A DNA stretch of 64,000 nucleotides from positions 12,984,501 through 13,048,500 of the forward strand of contig NC_088340.1 of NCBI RefSeq assembly GCF_036884655.1, written 5' to 3'. Each line of letters starts with the position of its first letter. Within the stretch, counting starts at the first letter, position 1. Positions 46,737 to 58,376 of this stretch are shown here, piece by piece. The stretch is from Musa acuminata AAA Group. Lineage: Eukaryota > Streptophyta > Magnoliopsida > Zingiberales > Musaceae. The position numbers and the translations under genes are program-made. The notes under the pieces were generated by a model. That model did no database searches. It worked only from the letters and a program-made list of their open reading frames with translations, and was not told the origin of the DNA.

Positions 46737-49640
46737 TAATCATATGTCAGGCATAAAATCAATATTTAGAGATATTGATTAAACTCACAAGTTGAAAGTT
46801 AGACTTGGAGATAGCAAGCAAATCCAAGTGGAAGGAAAAGTACCAATTGAGGTGAAGACAAATCAAGGAAAGGTAAAATACCTTGATAATGTTTTCTTTG
46901 TTCCTACTTTATCAAATAACTTGTTGAGTGTTGAACAATTGATAGATGATGGATATTCAATAATATTTGATGATGGTTCATGCATTATTAAAGATAAAAA
47001 ATCTGGTTTGATTACGGTAAATGTTTGCATGATGCAAAACAAGATGTTTCCACTTGATGTTACAAATATTAAAAGGCATGCGCTTATCGCAATTCAAAAA
47101 AATGAGTCTAATTTATGGCATTTAAGATATGAACACCTTAACATTAAGGGTTTAAGGTTGTTAAGTAAAAAAGGAATGATTTTCGAATTGCCCAAGATTA
47201 ATACACTTGATGTATGTGAAGGATACATTTATGACAAATAAAATAAAAAATCATTTCCTATTGGAAAAGTATGGAGAGCATCTAATTGTCTTGAATTAAT
47301 TCATGCTGACTTATATGGACCTATGAATACAAAATCATTTGGTGGAAGTCAATATTTTCTATTGTTTACTGATGATTATAGCTGCATGAGTTGGGTATAT
47401 TTTCTGAAACTGAAATCTGAAATATTTGATGATTTTCGAAAGTTCAAGACACTTGTAGAAAGACAAAGTGGTAGACACATAAAGATACTTCGGACAGATA
47501 GAGGTGGTGAATTTTTATCTAATAAATTTAATTCTTTTTGTGAAGAAAATGGTATTCGCAGAGAATTGACGGCACCAAACACACCGGAGCAAAATGGTAT
47601 AGCTGAACGTAAGAATCGAACTGTTGTTGAAATGGTAAGAAGTTTGTTTAAAAGAAAATAAATTCCAAATCAGTTTTGGGTAGAAGCAATTGCAACAACA
47701 GTTTATTTGTTGAATATTTCACCAACAAAGGCTGTTATGAATCAAACTACTTTTGAGGCTTGGTATGGTATAAAACCAAGTATAAGCCATCTAAGAATTT
47801 TTGGCTGTATTGCTTATGCTTTGGTGAATTCATAAAATCATCACAAGCTTATTGAAAAATCTGAAAAAGTTATTATTAACAGAAATGTTATGTTTGATGA
47901 AAGGGCAAGTTAGAATTGGGAAACCAATAAAGATGGAATGCAAATGTAGATTCTAGCAGAACTAGACACTCCGTAGAATCAAATGACAGATACTACTCCA
48001 ACAAGTTCATCGTCAAACTCACCTAATAATAGTTTAAATTCTGATTCCTCAGATGAAACTCCTCCAAGAAATTTCAGATCACTAACAGAAATTTATGACT
48101 CAACATTTGCTTTGTTTATTTCAAATCCAACAACTTTTAAGGAAGCAATTGAAAAAGAGGAATGGAGAAAAACAATGAAGGAGAAAACTAAGTCAATTGA
48201 TAAGAATGAAACTTGGGAGCTAATGGATCTACTTAAAGAAAAGAAAGCTATTGGATTAAAATGAGTATTCAAAACAAAGTTTAATACAGATGGAAGTATC
48301 CAAAAACATAAGGTACAGCTTGTAGGAAAAGGATATTCATAGCAACAAAGTATTGATTTTGTTGATACTTTTTGGCTAGTTGCTAAATTTGAAACCGTGA
48401 GAACTTTCTTAGCTTTAACTGCTCATTTGAGTTGGCTTGTTTATCAATTTACCGTGAAATCTATGTTTTTAAATAGAGATTTACATGAAGAGTTTTTTAT
48501 TGCTCAACCTAAAGGTTTTTTTAGTTAAAGGACATGAAGAAAAGGTATATAAACTAAGAAAAGCTCTTTATGGGCTTAAATAAGCTCATCAGTAAAATTG
48601 ATTATTATTTTCTTCAAAATAGATTTAAAATGAGCAATAATGAATCTACTCTTTATCTAAAGAAGGAAAGTGAACATAATATTCTAATGATTTGCCTCTA
48701 TGTTAATGATATTGTATATATGGGTTCATCTAACTCTTTTGTAGCAGAATTAAAAAAAAATATGATGAATATTTTGAAATGTCAAATCTAGATCTACTGC
48801 TCTATTTTCTTGGGTTGGAAGTGAAGTAAGGATTAGATGAAAATTTTATTTTACAAAGAAAGTATGCAATGGATCTACTCAAAAATCTAACATGATTAAT
48901 TGCAAAGCTACAGTAACACCCATGAATGTAAATAAAAAATTAAAACTTGAAGATAGTACAAGTCTGACAAACACAAGATACTATAGAAGTTTGGTTGGAG
49001 GTTTGATTTATCTAACTCATACTCGACCAGATATTGCATTCTCTATTGGTGTAGTATCCAGGTTTATGTATAGCCCAAGCAAACATCATCTCAGAGCTAC
49101 TAAAAGAATTCTACGTTATATTGCTAGAACTACAGATTATGATATTTAGTATTCTCATAATTTTAATTATAAATTATTTAGTTTCACTGATAGTGATTGG
49201 GCAAGAGCTTTAGATGATCGAAAGAGTACTTCAAGTATTATTTTTAGCCTCGGATCGGGAGCTATATCTTAGAGTTCTAAAGAGCAAGCAACAACTACAT
49301 TATCGACATCGAAAGCAGAATATATAACCGTAACATCTTGTCAAGCAATATGGCTTAGAAGACTTCTTGAAGATCTTCATTAAGAACAAAAAGAAGCAAC
49401 GAAAATATTTTGTGACAATAAAGCCACAATTACAATGATGAAGAATCCAACATTTAATGAAAGAACGAAGCATATAAAGATACGCTATCATTTCATCCGA
49501 GATCTTGTAGCAAGTGGAGCCATAACAATGAAGTATTGTGGAATAAATAAACAAGTTGCGGATATCCTCACCAAGTCGCTTCCAGTTCAAAAGTATGTTT
49601 ATTTCATATCGCAAATCGATGTATACAACTATGAATCAAG
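46737..49640 (+). pseudogene. Degenerate pol of element C after the nested insertion
   Basis: The best-preserved pol of the three copies. 46792-47241 is protease end and GAG-pre-integrase. 47323-47661 is the integrase core with [33 protein letters not shown] and ENGIRRELTAPNTPEQNGIA, which hold the expected D and E of the DDE triad. 48570-48791 is RT with CLYVNDIVYMGSS. 48892-49149 is late RT. 49435-49659 is RNase H with the terminal ADILTKSLP motif. Stops and frameshifts separate the blocks. Confidence 0.87.
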
Positions 49641-49646
49641 GGGGAG

Positions 49647-49843
49647 TGTTGAGATTTGATTTATTATCTAGGTAGTTATCATGATCTAGTAGTTATGGAG
49701 TGGTTTTAATAACTATAGGGTGGTTTCAATAACTACCTCAATCATGATCTAATAGTTATAGGGTAGTTTCAATAACTACCTCAATCATGAGTGACTCATG
49801 GGTGATATGGGGAGTGAGATAGTTACCGCTAGGTCCTATAAAT
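49647..49843 (+). repeat. Truncated 3' LTR of element C
   Basis: Begins TGTTGAGATTTGATTTATTA after the polypurine tract and stops within CTAGGTCCTATAAAT, about 200 bases in. The remaining LTR and any right target-site copy are gone. MYB-derived sequence starts immediately. Confidence 0.85.
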
Positions 49844-50141
49844 GATCCATGCTTCAAGCCTGACCTCAGGTAAATGATCCACCTCAGTCTTCAGCCTTTC
49901 CCGTTTCGTGGCAGACCTATCAAATCCAAGCGATGATCGCAGAGGAGTAAGCAAGCAAAAGGAAAGCAACTAAATCTCCAACTCTACATGATAAATGAGT
50001 TTACCAGCTTTGGCAGGAACTGCACTCCAGCAGCTGAGCCCATGCTTGAGCACGAAGTCTCGGAGCCTTTGGTCCTCATCAAGCGACCGCAGCCCTTTCT
50101 TGCAGTTCATCCTTGTCTCGAATGGGCTGGGAGCACACCAT
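49844..50141 (-). pseudogene. R2R3-MYB transcription factor fragment (R2 repeat), broken
   Basis: Exon 1 (50141-50005) ends with GLRSLDEDQRLRDFVLKHGL and SCWSAVPAKA before a GTAAAC donor. Exon 2 starts at 49916 after GATAG and reads GLPRNGKG, stop, RLRWIIYLRSGLKHG. This is the R2 repeat of a plant MYB: the second and third Trp are kept, but the first (GLWS) is Arg, and a TGA replaces the Cys codon of the usual GKSCRLRW. The frame at the start codon does not match the repeat, so a further indel is present. The R3 repeat is missing because element C follows directly. It resembles the LAF1/MYB18 group by the CWSAVPAKAGL-RNGK signature, a tentative placement. Confidence 0.8.
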
Positions 50142-51363
50142 TGATCTGTTTATGGTCTGTACCCACATGCATGCAGCGAAACAAATTTGGGGAAGGTGAT
50201 GCAACCCACCGTTTTCTTGCCTCCTACCAGGTTGGTATGTTTTGTATCTCCATGCTGGTGAAGGTGACCATCATTTGCACCCTTCATGTCAATGGTATCA
50301 CCATTTAAATCCTAGTTACACAATTATTATATACCAAAGAGTATATTTTGAGAAGCTTGATTATACTTGCTGTCACCAGATGCATATAGATTTTGAATGG
50401 GAATGTGTGTTCCAATCAACGTCTGCCTGTTTTTTACCAACACAGCTAACAATGTCTCAGAAGTGTGTGAAGAATGAGCTGTTTGTGTAGAAGAAAGAAT
50501 GATTAGCTCAGTGAGGGAGCCTTTTTCTCTTTGGAATTCTTCATTCATCATCGTAATTGTTCATGGATGAAGAGTTCGAGGCTTTGTCTTCTCACTCTTG
50601 CTGAAAGAGTGACGGAAGAATCCATGTAGGAAGAAGCTCCGGTGTGCTCATCCACAGAAGGCACAAAAGAGGACCAACATTAATGATGTCAACTTCATAC
50701 CTTCTTTCAATGATCGCTCGTACGGACACTCCTAATAGCGTTCATGGAGAGTCTCACAGATTCATGAATACAGCACATGATGGATGAAGAATCTTGTTCG
50801 TACCATACATTAGTATAGTCGAAAGGTTATGAGTTATCAAGTAACGGAGTCCATGAGATCGCTAAACAGACATTTCTCGTTCCTACTAAGATGGGAATGA
50901 TTTGAAGATTGAAGCCATGTGTAATTTAGAAAGGAAATGGCTTCAGAATGTTCCACCCACTCCATGCTATAGGACAAGTCAATGCCTCTCAGAACAAGCC
51001 ATGCTATTTTGAATCTAATACGAGCCATCATCCATCACTAGCTTATGTTGTCATTTTTTCTCTCTTTCTGATACCAATCTAAACCACTCCGTAATCACCT
51101 GCAAAGACACCACGAGATGAGGAAATTTCATGTTAAACACCAGAAATCACAAGAATATTAGAGCAAACATTCAAGCAATTAAGTTGGACATGGAGAAGAT
51201 TTAGAAACACCAACACATGAGGTGTTAAAAAGGCATGGACCACAGTGTGAGATTAGGAAGTGGGGAAAGGACAAGAAAAGATACCCAACACAGTTAGCAA
51301 GTCCGATCAGCATTGACACTTAAGGATTTGCAGTATGGAAATGGATCAGAACAATTGTTGGAT
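50142..51363. other. Intergenic region between the MYB fragment and the helicase gene
   Basis: AT-rich with no recognisable genes. The right end should contain the 3' UTR of the minus-strand helicase gene. Short ORFs here (for example 49988-50308 on the plus strand) overlap the MYB fragment or lack similarity. Confidence 0.5.
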
Positions 51364-54300
51364 TTACTTATGAACTCGAATGCCAGGAATGCCCTTCAAT
51401 CCCATCTTCAAAGCTGTTCTCCTGAAGAGCGCTGGAGGCTTCTCTAAACCAATGGAATGACAAAACTTGTTTGCCAGGTCAGCCAGCGTGGTTTTATCTC
51501 TTCCTACTTCCCTAATAGAGTTATAATATCCAAGCCAGGCATGATATGCTGCTTCCTTGATGCTTGGGTCAACTCTTCCAATGGAATCCTCAACCTGTAT
51601 ATACAAATAATTATGTGTTAGGTCACCTAGTCACAGAAAAATGGAAAGCCAATCTTCTATACCTCCAGCAAGAAGTAGGAGGTTGTGCGTGGCCAGATCA
51701 TTTACATGTTATGAGAAACAAGAATTGGATGAACCAAAGATATTGTACGCTAAAGGAACTTGGATGCTATATCATATCTTACATATGAAACCTTAAAACA
51801 ATTGCCCAAAACCCAAAACTTAAAACAGGGTACTTATCCTCCAACGGTAAATCTCTTTTCACTCAGAATATTGCAGTTCGGGTGGACCGACGCAATCCAA
51901 AACTTCTTTTAGGGTGATGTGGCCTCTCACATATCTGATGTGGTGCTAATAAGGTATGCGTGTGGTTCCCACACATCACACCTGTGAGAGACCAAACTGG
52001 CCCTGGAGTGATTAGTTCCACCTAATAGCCATTTACTTCCACCAACACTCACCTGTATTGGATATCAACTCAAACATAAATTAGGTCACCATGCAATGAC
52101 ATCAGCACTAAATGGATCATCACTGAGATATAGCAGATTGTGAGTATCAATACATCGACACTAAGCCAAGGAAAACAAAATACTAGGAACTGTCATCAGG
52201 ATTATTTTAGTTAACCATGAAAGGCCTTACGACTTGATAGGTACCTTCTGTTTTGTGTCTGAATCAAGATCCAGAAGTTGATACTTCTTGATGGGAAGAT
52301 CTTTTATCTGATCCATGAAATATTCTTCCCATGGTGCAAGCAATAGAATGCCCTTTCCATCTTTGCCTTGACGTCCTGTCCTTCCAAGTCGATGTATGTA
52401 TTGTTCACGATCAGGAGGAATGCCAACCTAAATATCATTGCTGATGTATTATCTTTCTTAAATGCATACACATATTATTATGAAGTGCAAAATTGCAACA
52501 TGAATCCAGAAGTCTTCGTCTATTTAAGCTCATTTTAAGTAGATAAATTTCTGCATTTCTGCAAATCTTTTCTCTAAACTTCATCATGGAAGGATTGCAG
52601 TTCTTCTCATACAAAATATCACTTAGTTATTCATGAAAAACTGCATAGAAGTAACAAGAAAACATAAAATCACATAAGAACACATAAAAACATGGCAGAT
52701 AGACTTGCCTACTGTTATTTATGAAACATATAAACCTCAGGATTCTGAATGAACAAATTTACTCCAGAGACAGTTCATGTAACAGAATAACAGATAAAGA
52801 TGAAATCTAGCAACCTTTGCTGCATCAGATGAATAACAACAGCAATAACCAGTGTTTTGAAAGAAAAAAAAAAGACTATTTCCAGCAGTTCAAGCAGACA
52901 ATGAAGGCAGAATTACCTGAATGACTAGAGTGACATCAGGATAATTCATCCCACGAGAAGAAACATCAGAGGTTACAAGAATTATGCACTTTGATTCACG
53001 GAACTCATCAGATATACGAGTTCGATAAAGTTGTGGCTTCCTAGAATGCATTTCCCTGACATTCATTTTCAAGTCTCGGAGAAGCACGTACATAAAAGCC
53101 GCTCCCATAGCAGTTGTACAAAATACAATTACCTGATGCAAGAAAAGATATTAGATACTATAATTTATGAGATGCTTGAGTGTGAAATAGAAATGACCTT
53201 ATAGTCTAACTCTTGTTGCATGTGTTCCTTCAGAAGATTATACACCAAGTGATAATGCAGTTGATGAGGTGCAATAAGATATGCCTGCAGAACCTGCATT
53301 TAAAAATTATCAGCATGGGAAAGATGATATTTATTGCTGGGTCAACAATGACATATACAAAACATACCCACTCTTCGACAATTACAATATCCAAGCCACT
53401 TGTGAAAGAGTTTAACATATAATATACAACCACTTTGTCAAATTGAGACTCGACAACCAAAAAAACCAAAACATAAAACTAAACTATGCCCCCCAAATCC
53501 AACCGTATCAACAAAGGCATGGTGCCTTTTATATAGTTGCTAATGATGTACAGGTCATTGCATTATACCTTTGCATGAGTTTCCACGCATCCCAAGCCAA
53601 CTGTATCGACAAAGATATGATCTCGTTTCAAGACAAGCTGTGATATTCGGCATACCTATTACATAATGATCCTTATGTCAGAAAAACAGATGCTGCAGAA
53701 GTAAATGAGAACCAAGATATTTGAGAATGGTAGCAAAAAAATATAGTAGTACCTCTCTAGGAAATGTAGCAGAAAACAATAAGGACTGCCTCTGGCGTGG
53801 CACAGAATCAACAATCTTCTCTATGTCCTTTCTATATCCTAAGTCTAACAAGTGGTCCGCTTCATCAAGTATAAGCATCTTCAAACCCATCAAACGTACA
53901 GAAAACCCAGACTTGTTTTCTATGTGATCCAATAATCTGCCAGGTGTTGCCACTATAATCTGTAAACAGCTGTGAACTCTAAGACTGGAATTAAAAAACC
54001 CGAAGACATTACCACGGCCAGCAGGATTATTAACAAAAAAAGAAAAAACACTCTCAAGTGCCTGCTTTGAAGTTTTCAAGAGAAAATTTAGTTCATCAAA
54101 GTAAACAGATGCAAGAAAGGATTAAGATAAAACCTGGCAAGGATTTGATTCGAGACGTTTCTGATCCATCTTGAACCTTGTCCCTCCAGTAAATGTTTGA
54201 ACACCAATTCCAACATGGTGTTTTAACAGAACATTTGCCTCAGCTGCAACTTGAATGGCAAGCTCCCTTGTGGGACAAATAATAAGAACATGAATTTGAG

Positions 54301-56750
54301 GTAGCCGCTGGTTTATGCTGCTTTGTGTTGCCTTGGTGACTGTTTCAATTGCAGGAAGCTGTTTGCCTTTAATAAAATATTCAAGGAGTGAAAATAATAA
54401 TTTAAAATTGGTAATAACTACCACATAATAGAGATGGTATACCAGAAAAGCAGCACTTTTGCCTGTGCCTGTTTTTGCTTTCACTAGAGCATCCTTACCT
54501 GTTTAAATCACCAATGTACAAGCAAAAGTATAATTGGCATATTTTTATCGTGGAACAGAAAGAAACAAACAAAAAACTAAAAGGCCATGCCAAAATCAAT
54601 GTTATTGAAATCTTATCATATCATGGAGTACATGGTTACTCAGATTTCCTGATTCATTAAGGACAGAATTGCATGCATTGTAGTAGACTAAATTCAATTT
54701 CTAAACATTGCAGTATATCACATATTCACTGAGCTTTTTGCATTGCAGCATCATGAACTATATTTATGTTCTTCAGAAGAACAGGAACTAGATCCAAAAG
54801 CTGAATTCATGTGGTTACTTATGACCACAAAGCTAGGCCTAAAAAAATATTATGTTAATTTCATCATCTAAAAGAACTAAGGACAGCAGCACATAATGAA
54901 TTGAGAAAGCCTAGTAACTTAACTTATATTCAGGATGATCTGCAAAAGTTTACAGCTTTATGTAGCAAGCAATGAAAAATAAGGGAAAAAAATGAGATTA
55001 AAAAAAGGGAACCAGCAAGTTCATTGGGCTTGGAGAGATATATTTGACAAACATTTATGAAGCATGCTATCAAGACAGACAATAAAACTGATAACATTTA
55101 TACAGCATACCATCAAGACAGACAGGAAGTGTCGCCTCTTGCACAACGGTCATTCGTATGTATCCAGCATCAGTGAGTGCCTTAATTGTCAGAGGAGAGA
55201 CGCCACACTCATCAAATCTAAGAGCATAGACACATTAGCAGCAATAAATCCTCTGTTTGAGACAGAAAATAAATACCGGATGAATGAACAATCTTTCTCT
55301 AACATGTATTAACCTCTCTCTACAACACAAGGCCTGGTTCTTCTGGTCATCTAGAAATTCAATAATTGTTGTGACAAGTCCCATGCCAATGTTACCATGC
55401 TGCATACTTTTGATTCTTTAACTTTTACAATAAGAGCATTCCAGAATTTAACACAACAATTTTTCATGTTGATAGAAAGATAACCAAACCCAAAAGGGTT
55501 AGGTAAAAGTTAAGCATTTGTAACCAAATAATGATTGATTTATGTGTAAGATGAGCAAATTTCTGCCAATCCACAACCATCCAACTTGAACCCCACCAAA
55601 GCTGCCACAACTGCCACTAATAATAATTGCCTAAGATTTCCGAATCAAAACTTAACATGCATTATGTTGAAATATACATGATATCAAAGGAATTAATTCA
55701 TTCATGTCCAGATAATATAATATTTCATGATTAATACTTAACGATTCATAGATATTTTTTTTTTTTGACATAAATCATTTGATTCAAGAGATACCGCTTT
55801 TTTGTCAGAAGTGATTCTTCCTCTGCATCATGTCGTGTTGTATCATATGCATAAGCCTGCTTCTTCCACAACTCATCACGAATTTCCTGCATCTCATTAG
55901 AGGGATCACTGCACTCCTCAATGCTCCTAGGCACCCTCCTCTGGTTTTTCATATCATAGTTCCTCAGAGCAGCTTTGCTAAATATCTTCTTCCCTGCACT
56001 CGCCCTGCTCATCAAACCTGAGTCTTCCTCTGACTCCCCGTCACTTTTGATGTTAAACTTAGGAAACAGTCGTGAATTCTTTGGAGTACCCCTGTCTGCA
56101 TCGCGAAGCTCCATCATTGAATTTCCATTTGAAACAACCCTTGCATCTGACTCGGAATCTTCATCGCTCGATGAATTCCTCCACCTCATCTTCGACCTCA
56201 TCCCATTTCGTCTCCCTGGCATCGTCGAGTACTCCCTCTTACTAAAAGAACCCACGCTCGAACTTGTCCGGCCGGCCCTACTTTCAACCACGTTCCGTCG
56301 CTCCGCCACAAGCTTCCTCAAATCAAGCGGCGGCACGGAGCCCGAAGCATGGGACCGACGAGGTGCAGAGAGGATGGGGCCGTCATCCTCGTTCCAGAGG
56401 TCCACTGCCCCGGCCTTCATAAACCGATCAGCAAGGGCCTTGATGTGCTCTTTGGAGGTCATGGCGCCACCGGAGTTGGAGGCGGGATCGGTGGAGTCGC
56501 CGGAGGTTCTCCCAGCGCTCTTGGCGCGGATCTCGGTTCGGAGGCGAGCATGGTAGAGCTGCTTCTCCTGCTGGAGGAGGCGGCGCTCCTTCTCCCTCGC
56601 CATCTTCTCGTGCATCCGCTTGTACTGCCACTTGTTGAGGCCGCCGGGAAACGTACGCGGGCCGCCTCCCATGAATCGGAGGAGGGCGAGGTGGGAGAGG
56701 AGCTTCGGAAGCGTTCTTGAACGTTCTCGAAGGACGGCAGGGGACGCCAT
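51364..56750 (-). CDS. DEAD-box ATP-dependent RNA helicase, RH48 type
   Basis: Ten exons, minus strand: 56750-55795, 55217-55111, 54498-54443, 54358-54134, 53959-53753, 53655-53569, 53293-53198, 53132-52917, 52427-52245 and 51594-51364. The product is 787 aa; Arabidopsis RH48 (AT1G63250) is about 800. An Arg-rich start suggests an organelle presequence. Then come the family signature GGPRTFPGGLNKWQYKRMHE and a ~270-residue charged, Ser-rich region. The helicase core shows motif I AKTGTGKS (362-369), Ia PTRELA, Ib TPGR, II DEAD (480-483), III SAT (511-513), SDVSSRGMNYPDV and VI HRLGRTGR (662-669). The tail GLEKPPALFRRTALKMGLKG also fits RH48. All motifs are intact, so it should be an active RNA helicase. 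The target RNA is unknown. Phases agree at every junction. Confidence 0.94.
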
Positions 56751-57587
56751 GGCCGTGGGGCTGCAGTGGAGGGCGTGGGGAAAGTGGGATTTGGGTTTAG
56801 GGTTTTAGGAGGAAGAGAGTGAGGGTGGAGCCGAAGAGAAACGGGCACCAGCAACGGACCAAAAGCTTTTTGTTGTCTCGGAAACGAGTGAGCTGAAAGG
56901 ACACAAAAGTAATTTGATCTTCTCATGACTCGAGTCGGGATCGAATCCAAACGTGAAGATCCAATAACCGATTCGTGGACACGACATGCAAATTGACTCG
57001 ATTATAAAGGGCAATTTAGTAATTATGGTTGACAACAAAATGATGGTGGATCAGTCTGATTGAGTTCGAGCGCTGCATGCATAATAAACACTCTAAAGGA
57101 CGGCTCGAATACTTACTCGATGGTCGATCTACATTAAAAAAATACTTGATCGAACATCGACTTAGATAATCGATATAATCCCACCAACACTTTAATTAAT
57201 CATCAAATATTATAAAAAAATTAATAAACAATCACTTGACTTCGATTATTATAGTCTAGCGAAGATTATATTGAAGGAAATATTTTGGGATATAAAAAAT
57301 ATTTTGCCCAAAGTCTTTTAGCTTTCCCCTCAGCCCAATTTAAACATTCTAGCGAGCGATAAGTTATTTTGAAAAATTTATATAGTAACAGAATGAGCAT
57401 ATAGAGCTCAATAAACAGCTACTGACATATCCATGACGAAAGAGGATAATTTTCAAACAAATAAGGTATCAAATACAAGGTTGGGATCTAAAAGTCCATA
57501 TATAACCACTTAAAATTACAATATCATTTCATTCGAAGTATATTTTGTTCATAATAAGGGAGTAAAGACTAATTGGAGCAAATCATT
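56751..57587. other. Upstream region of the helicase gene
   Basis: The first ~120 bases are GC-rich and probably hold the 5' UTR and core promoter of the minus-strand helicase. The rest is AT-rich spacer leading into the minisatellite. I saw no clear TATA box. Confidence 0.45.
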
Positions 57588-58376
57588 GACATAAGGAGCA
57601 TTTCGGGGTATATAAATGACGTATGAAATGTTTCAGAACATATGAATGACATAAGAAATATTTCGGATCATATCAATGTTTCGGAATATATCAATGGCAT
57701 GTGAAACATTTCAAAGCATATCAATGGCAGATAAAATATTTCGGAACATATCAATGGTATATAAAATGTTTCGGAATATATCAATGGCATATGAAGCATT
57801 TTGGAGTATATCAATGGCGGATGAAACATTTCAGAACATATCAATAGCATATAAAGCATTTCAGAGTATATCAATTATATAGAAAGCATTTCGGAGTATA
57901 TCAATGGCGTATTAAATGTTAAGGAGCGTATCAATGGCATATGAAGCATTTCAGAGCATATTAAGGGCATATAAAATGTTTCGGAGTATATTAATAATAA
58001 ATAAAATATTTCAGAATATATCAATGATGTATGAAACTTTACAGAACATATTAACGGCATATGAAGCATATTATAGCATATCAATGGCGGATGAAATATT
58101 TCGGAACATATGGCATATGAAGTATTTCGAAGTATATCAATGACATATGAAGCATTTCGGAGCATATCAAGGATGTATGAAATGTTTCGGAGTATATCAA
58201 TAATAAATGAAACATTTCGGAACATATCAATAATGTATGAAATATTACGGAGCATATCAACGAAATATTTCAGAGCATATCAACAACATATGAAGCATTT
58301 CGGTGCATATCAAGAACATATGAAATGTTTTGGAGCATATCAATAACAAATAAAACATTTTAGAACATATCAAAGA
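57588..58376. repeat. 30-bp minisatellite, about 26 copies
   Basis: The unit is approximately ATATCAATGGCATATGAAGC followed by ATTTCGGAGC. Most copies are exactly 30 bases and differ by substitutions. A few are shortened, for example near 57672 and 58110. Because 30 is a multiple of three, frames stay open on both strands: plus-strand repeats of about MAYEAFRSIS and minus-strand repeats of about MPLICSEMLH. There is no sign that either is a gene. Confidence 0.93.

Larger units (their letters stand above)
39209..49843 (+). mobile_element. Copia retrotransposon C, same family as A and B, split by nested element D
   Basis: The 5' LTR ends at 39458 (CCATCCCTAACA). A primer-binding site (TGATATCAGAGC, 39463-39474) and gag follow. 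The zinc knuckle CHYYKKFDHMKTDCWKR lies near 40292-40340. The coding sequence is cut at 40455 by element D and resumes at 46732 in the same DFLDSGCSNH-type protease region. Then come GAG-pre-integrase, integrase, RT, RNase H, a polypurine tract (AATCAAGGGGGAG) and a 3' LTR starting at 49647 that breaks off at about 49843. The LTRs carry repeated TTTCAATAACTACCTCAATC phrases. Stops are frequent. Confidence 0.9.

Noticed and set aside
57676..58346. A cluster of repetitive-protein genes
   Set aside because: The repeats are a 30-bp minisatellite with open frames on both strands, no promoter or splice context, and irregular units that break the frames.
57588..58376. CRISPR-like array
   Set aside because: The units are contiguous and similar throughout, with no spacers, in a plant nuclear context.
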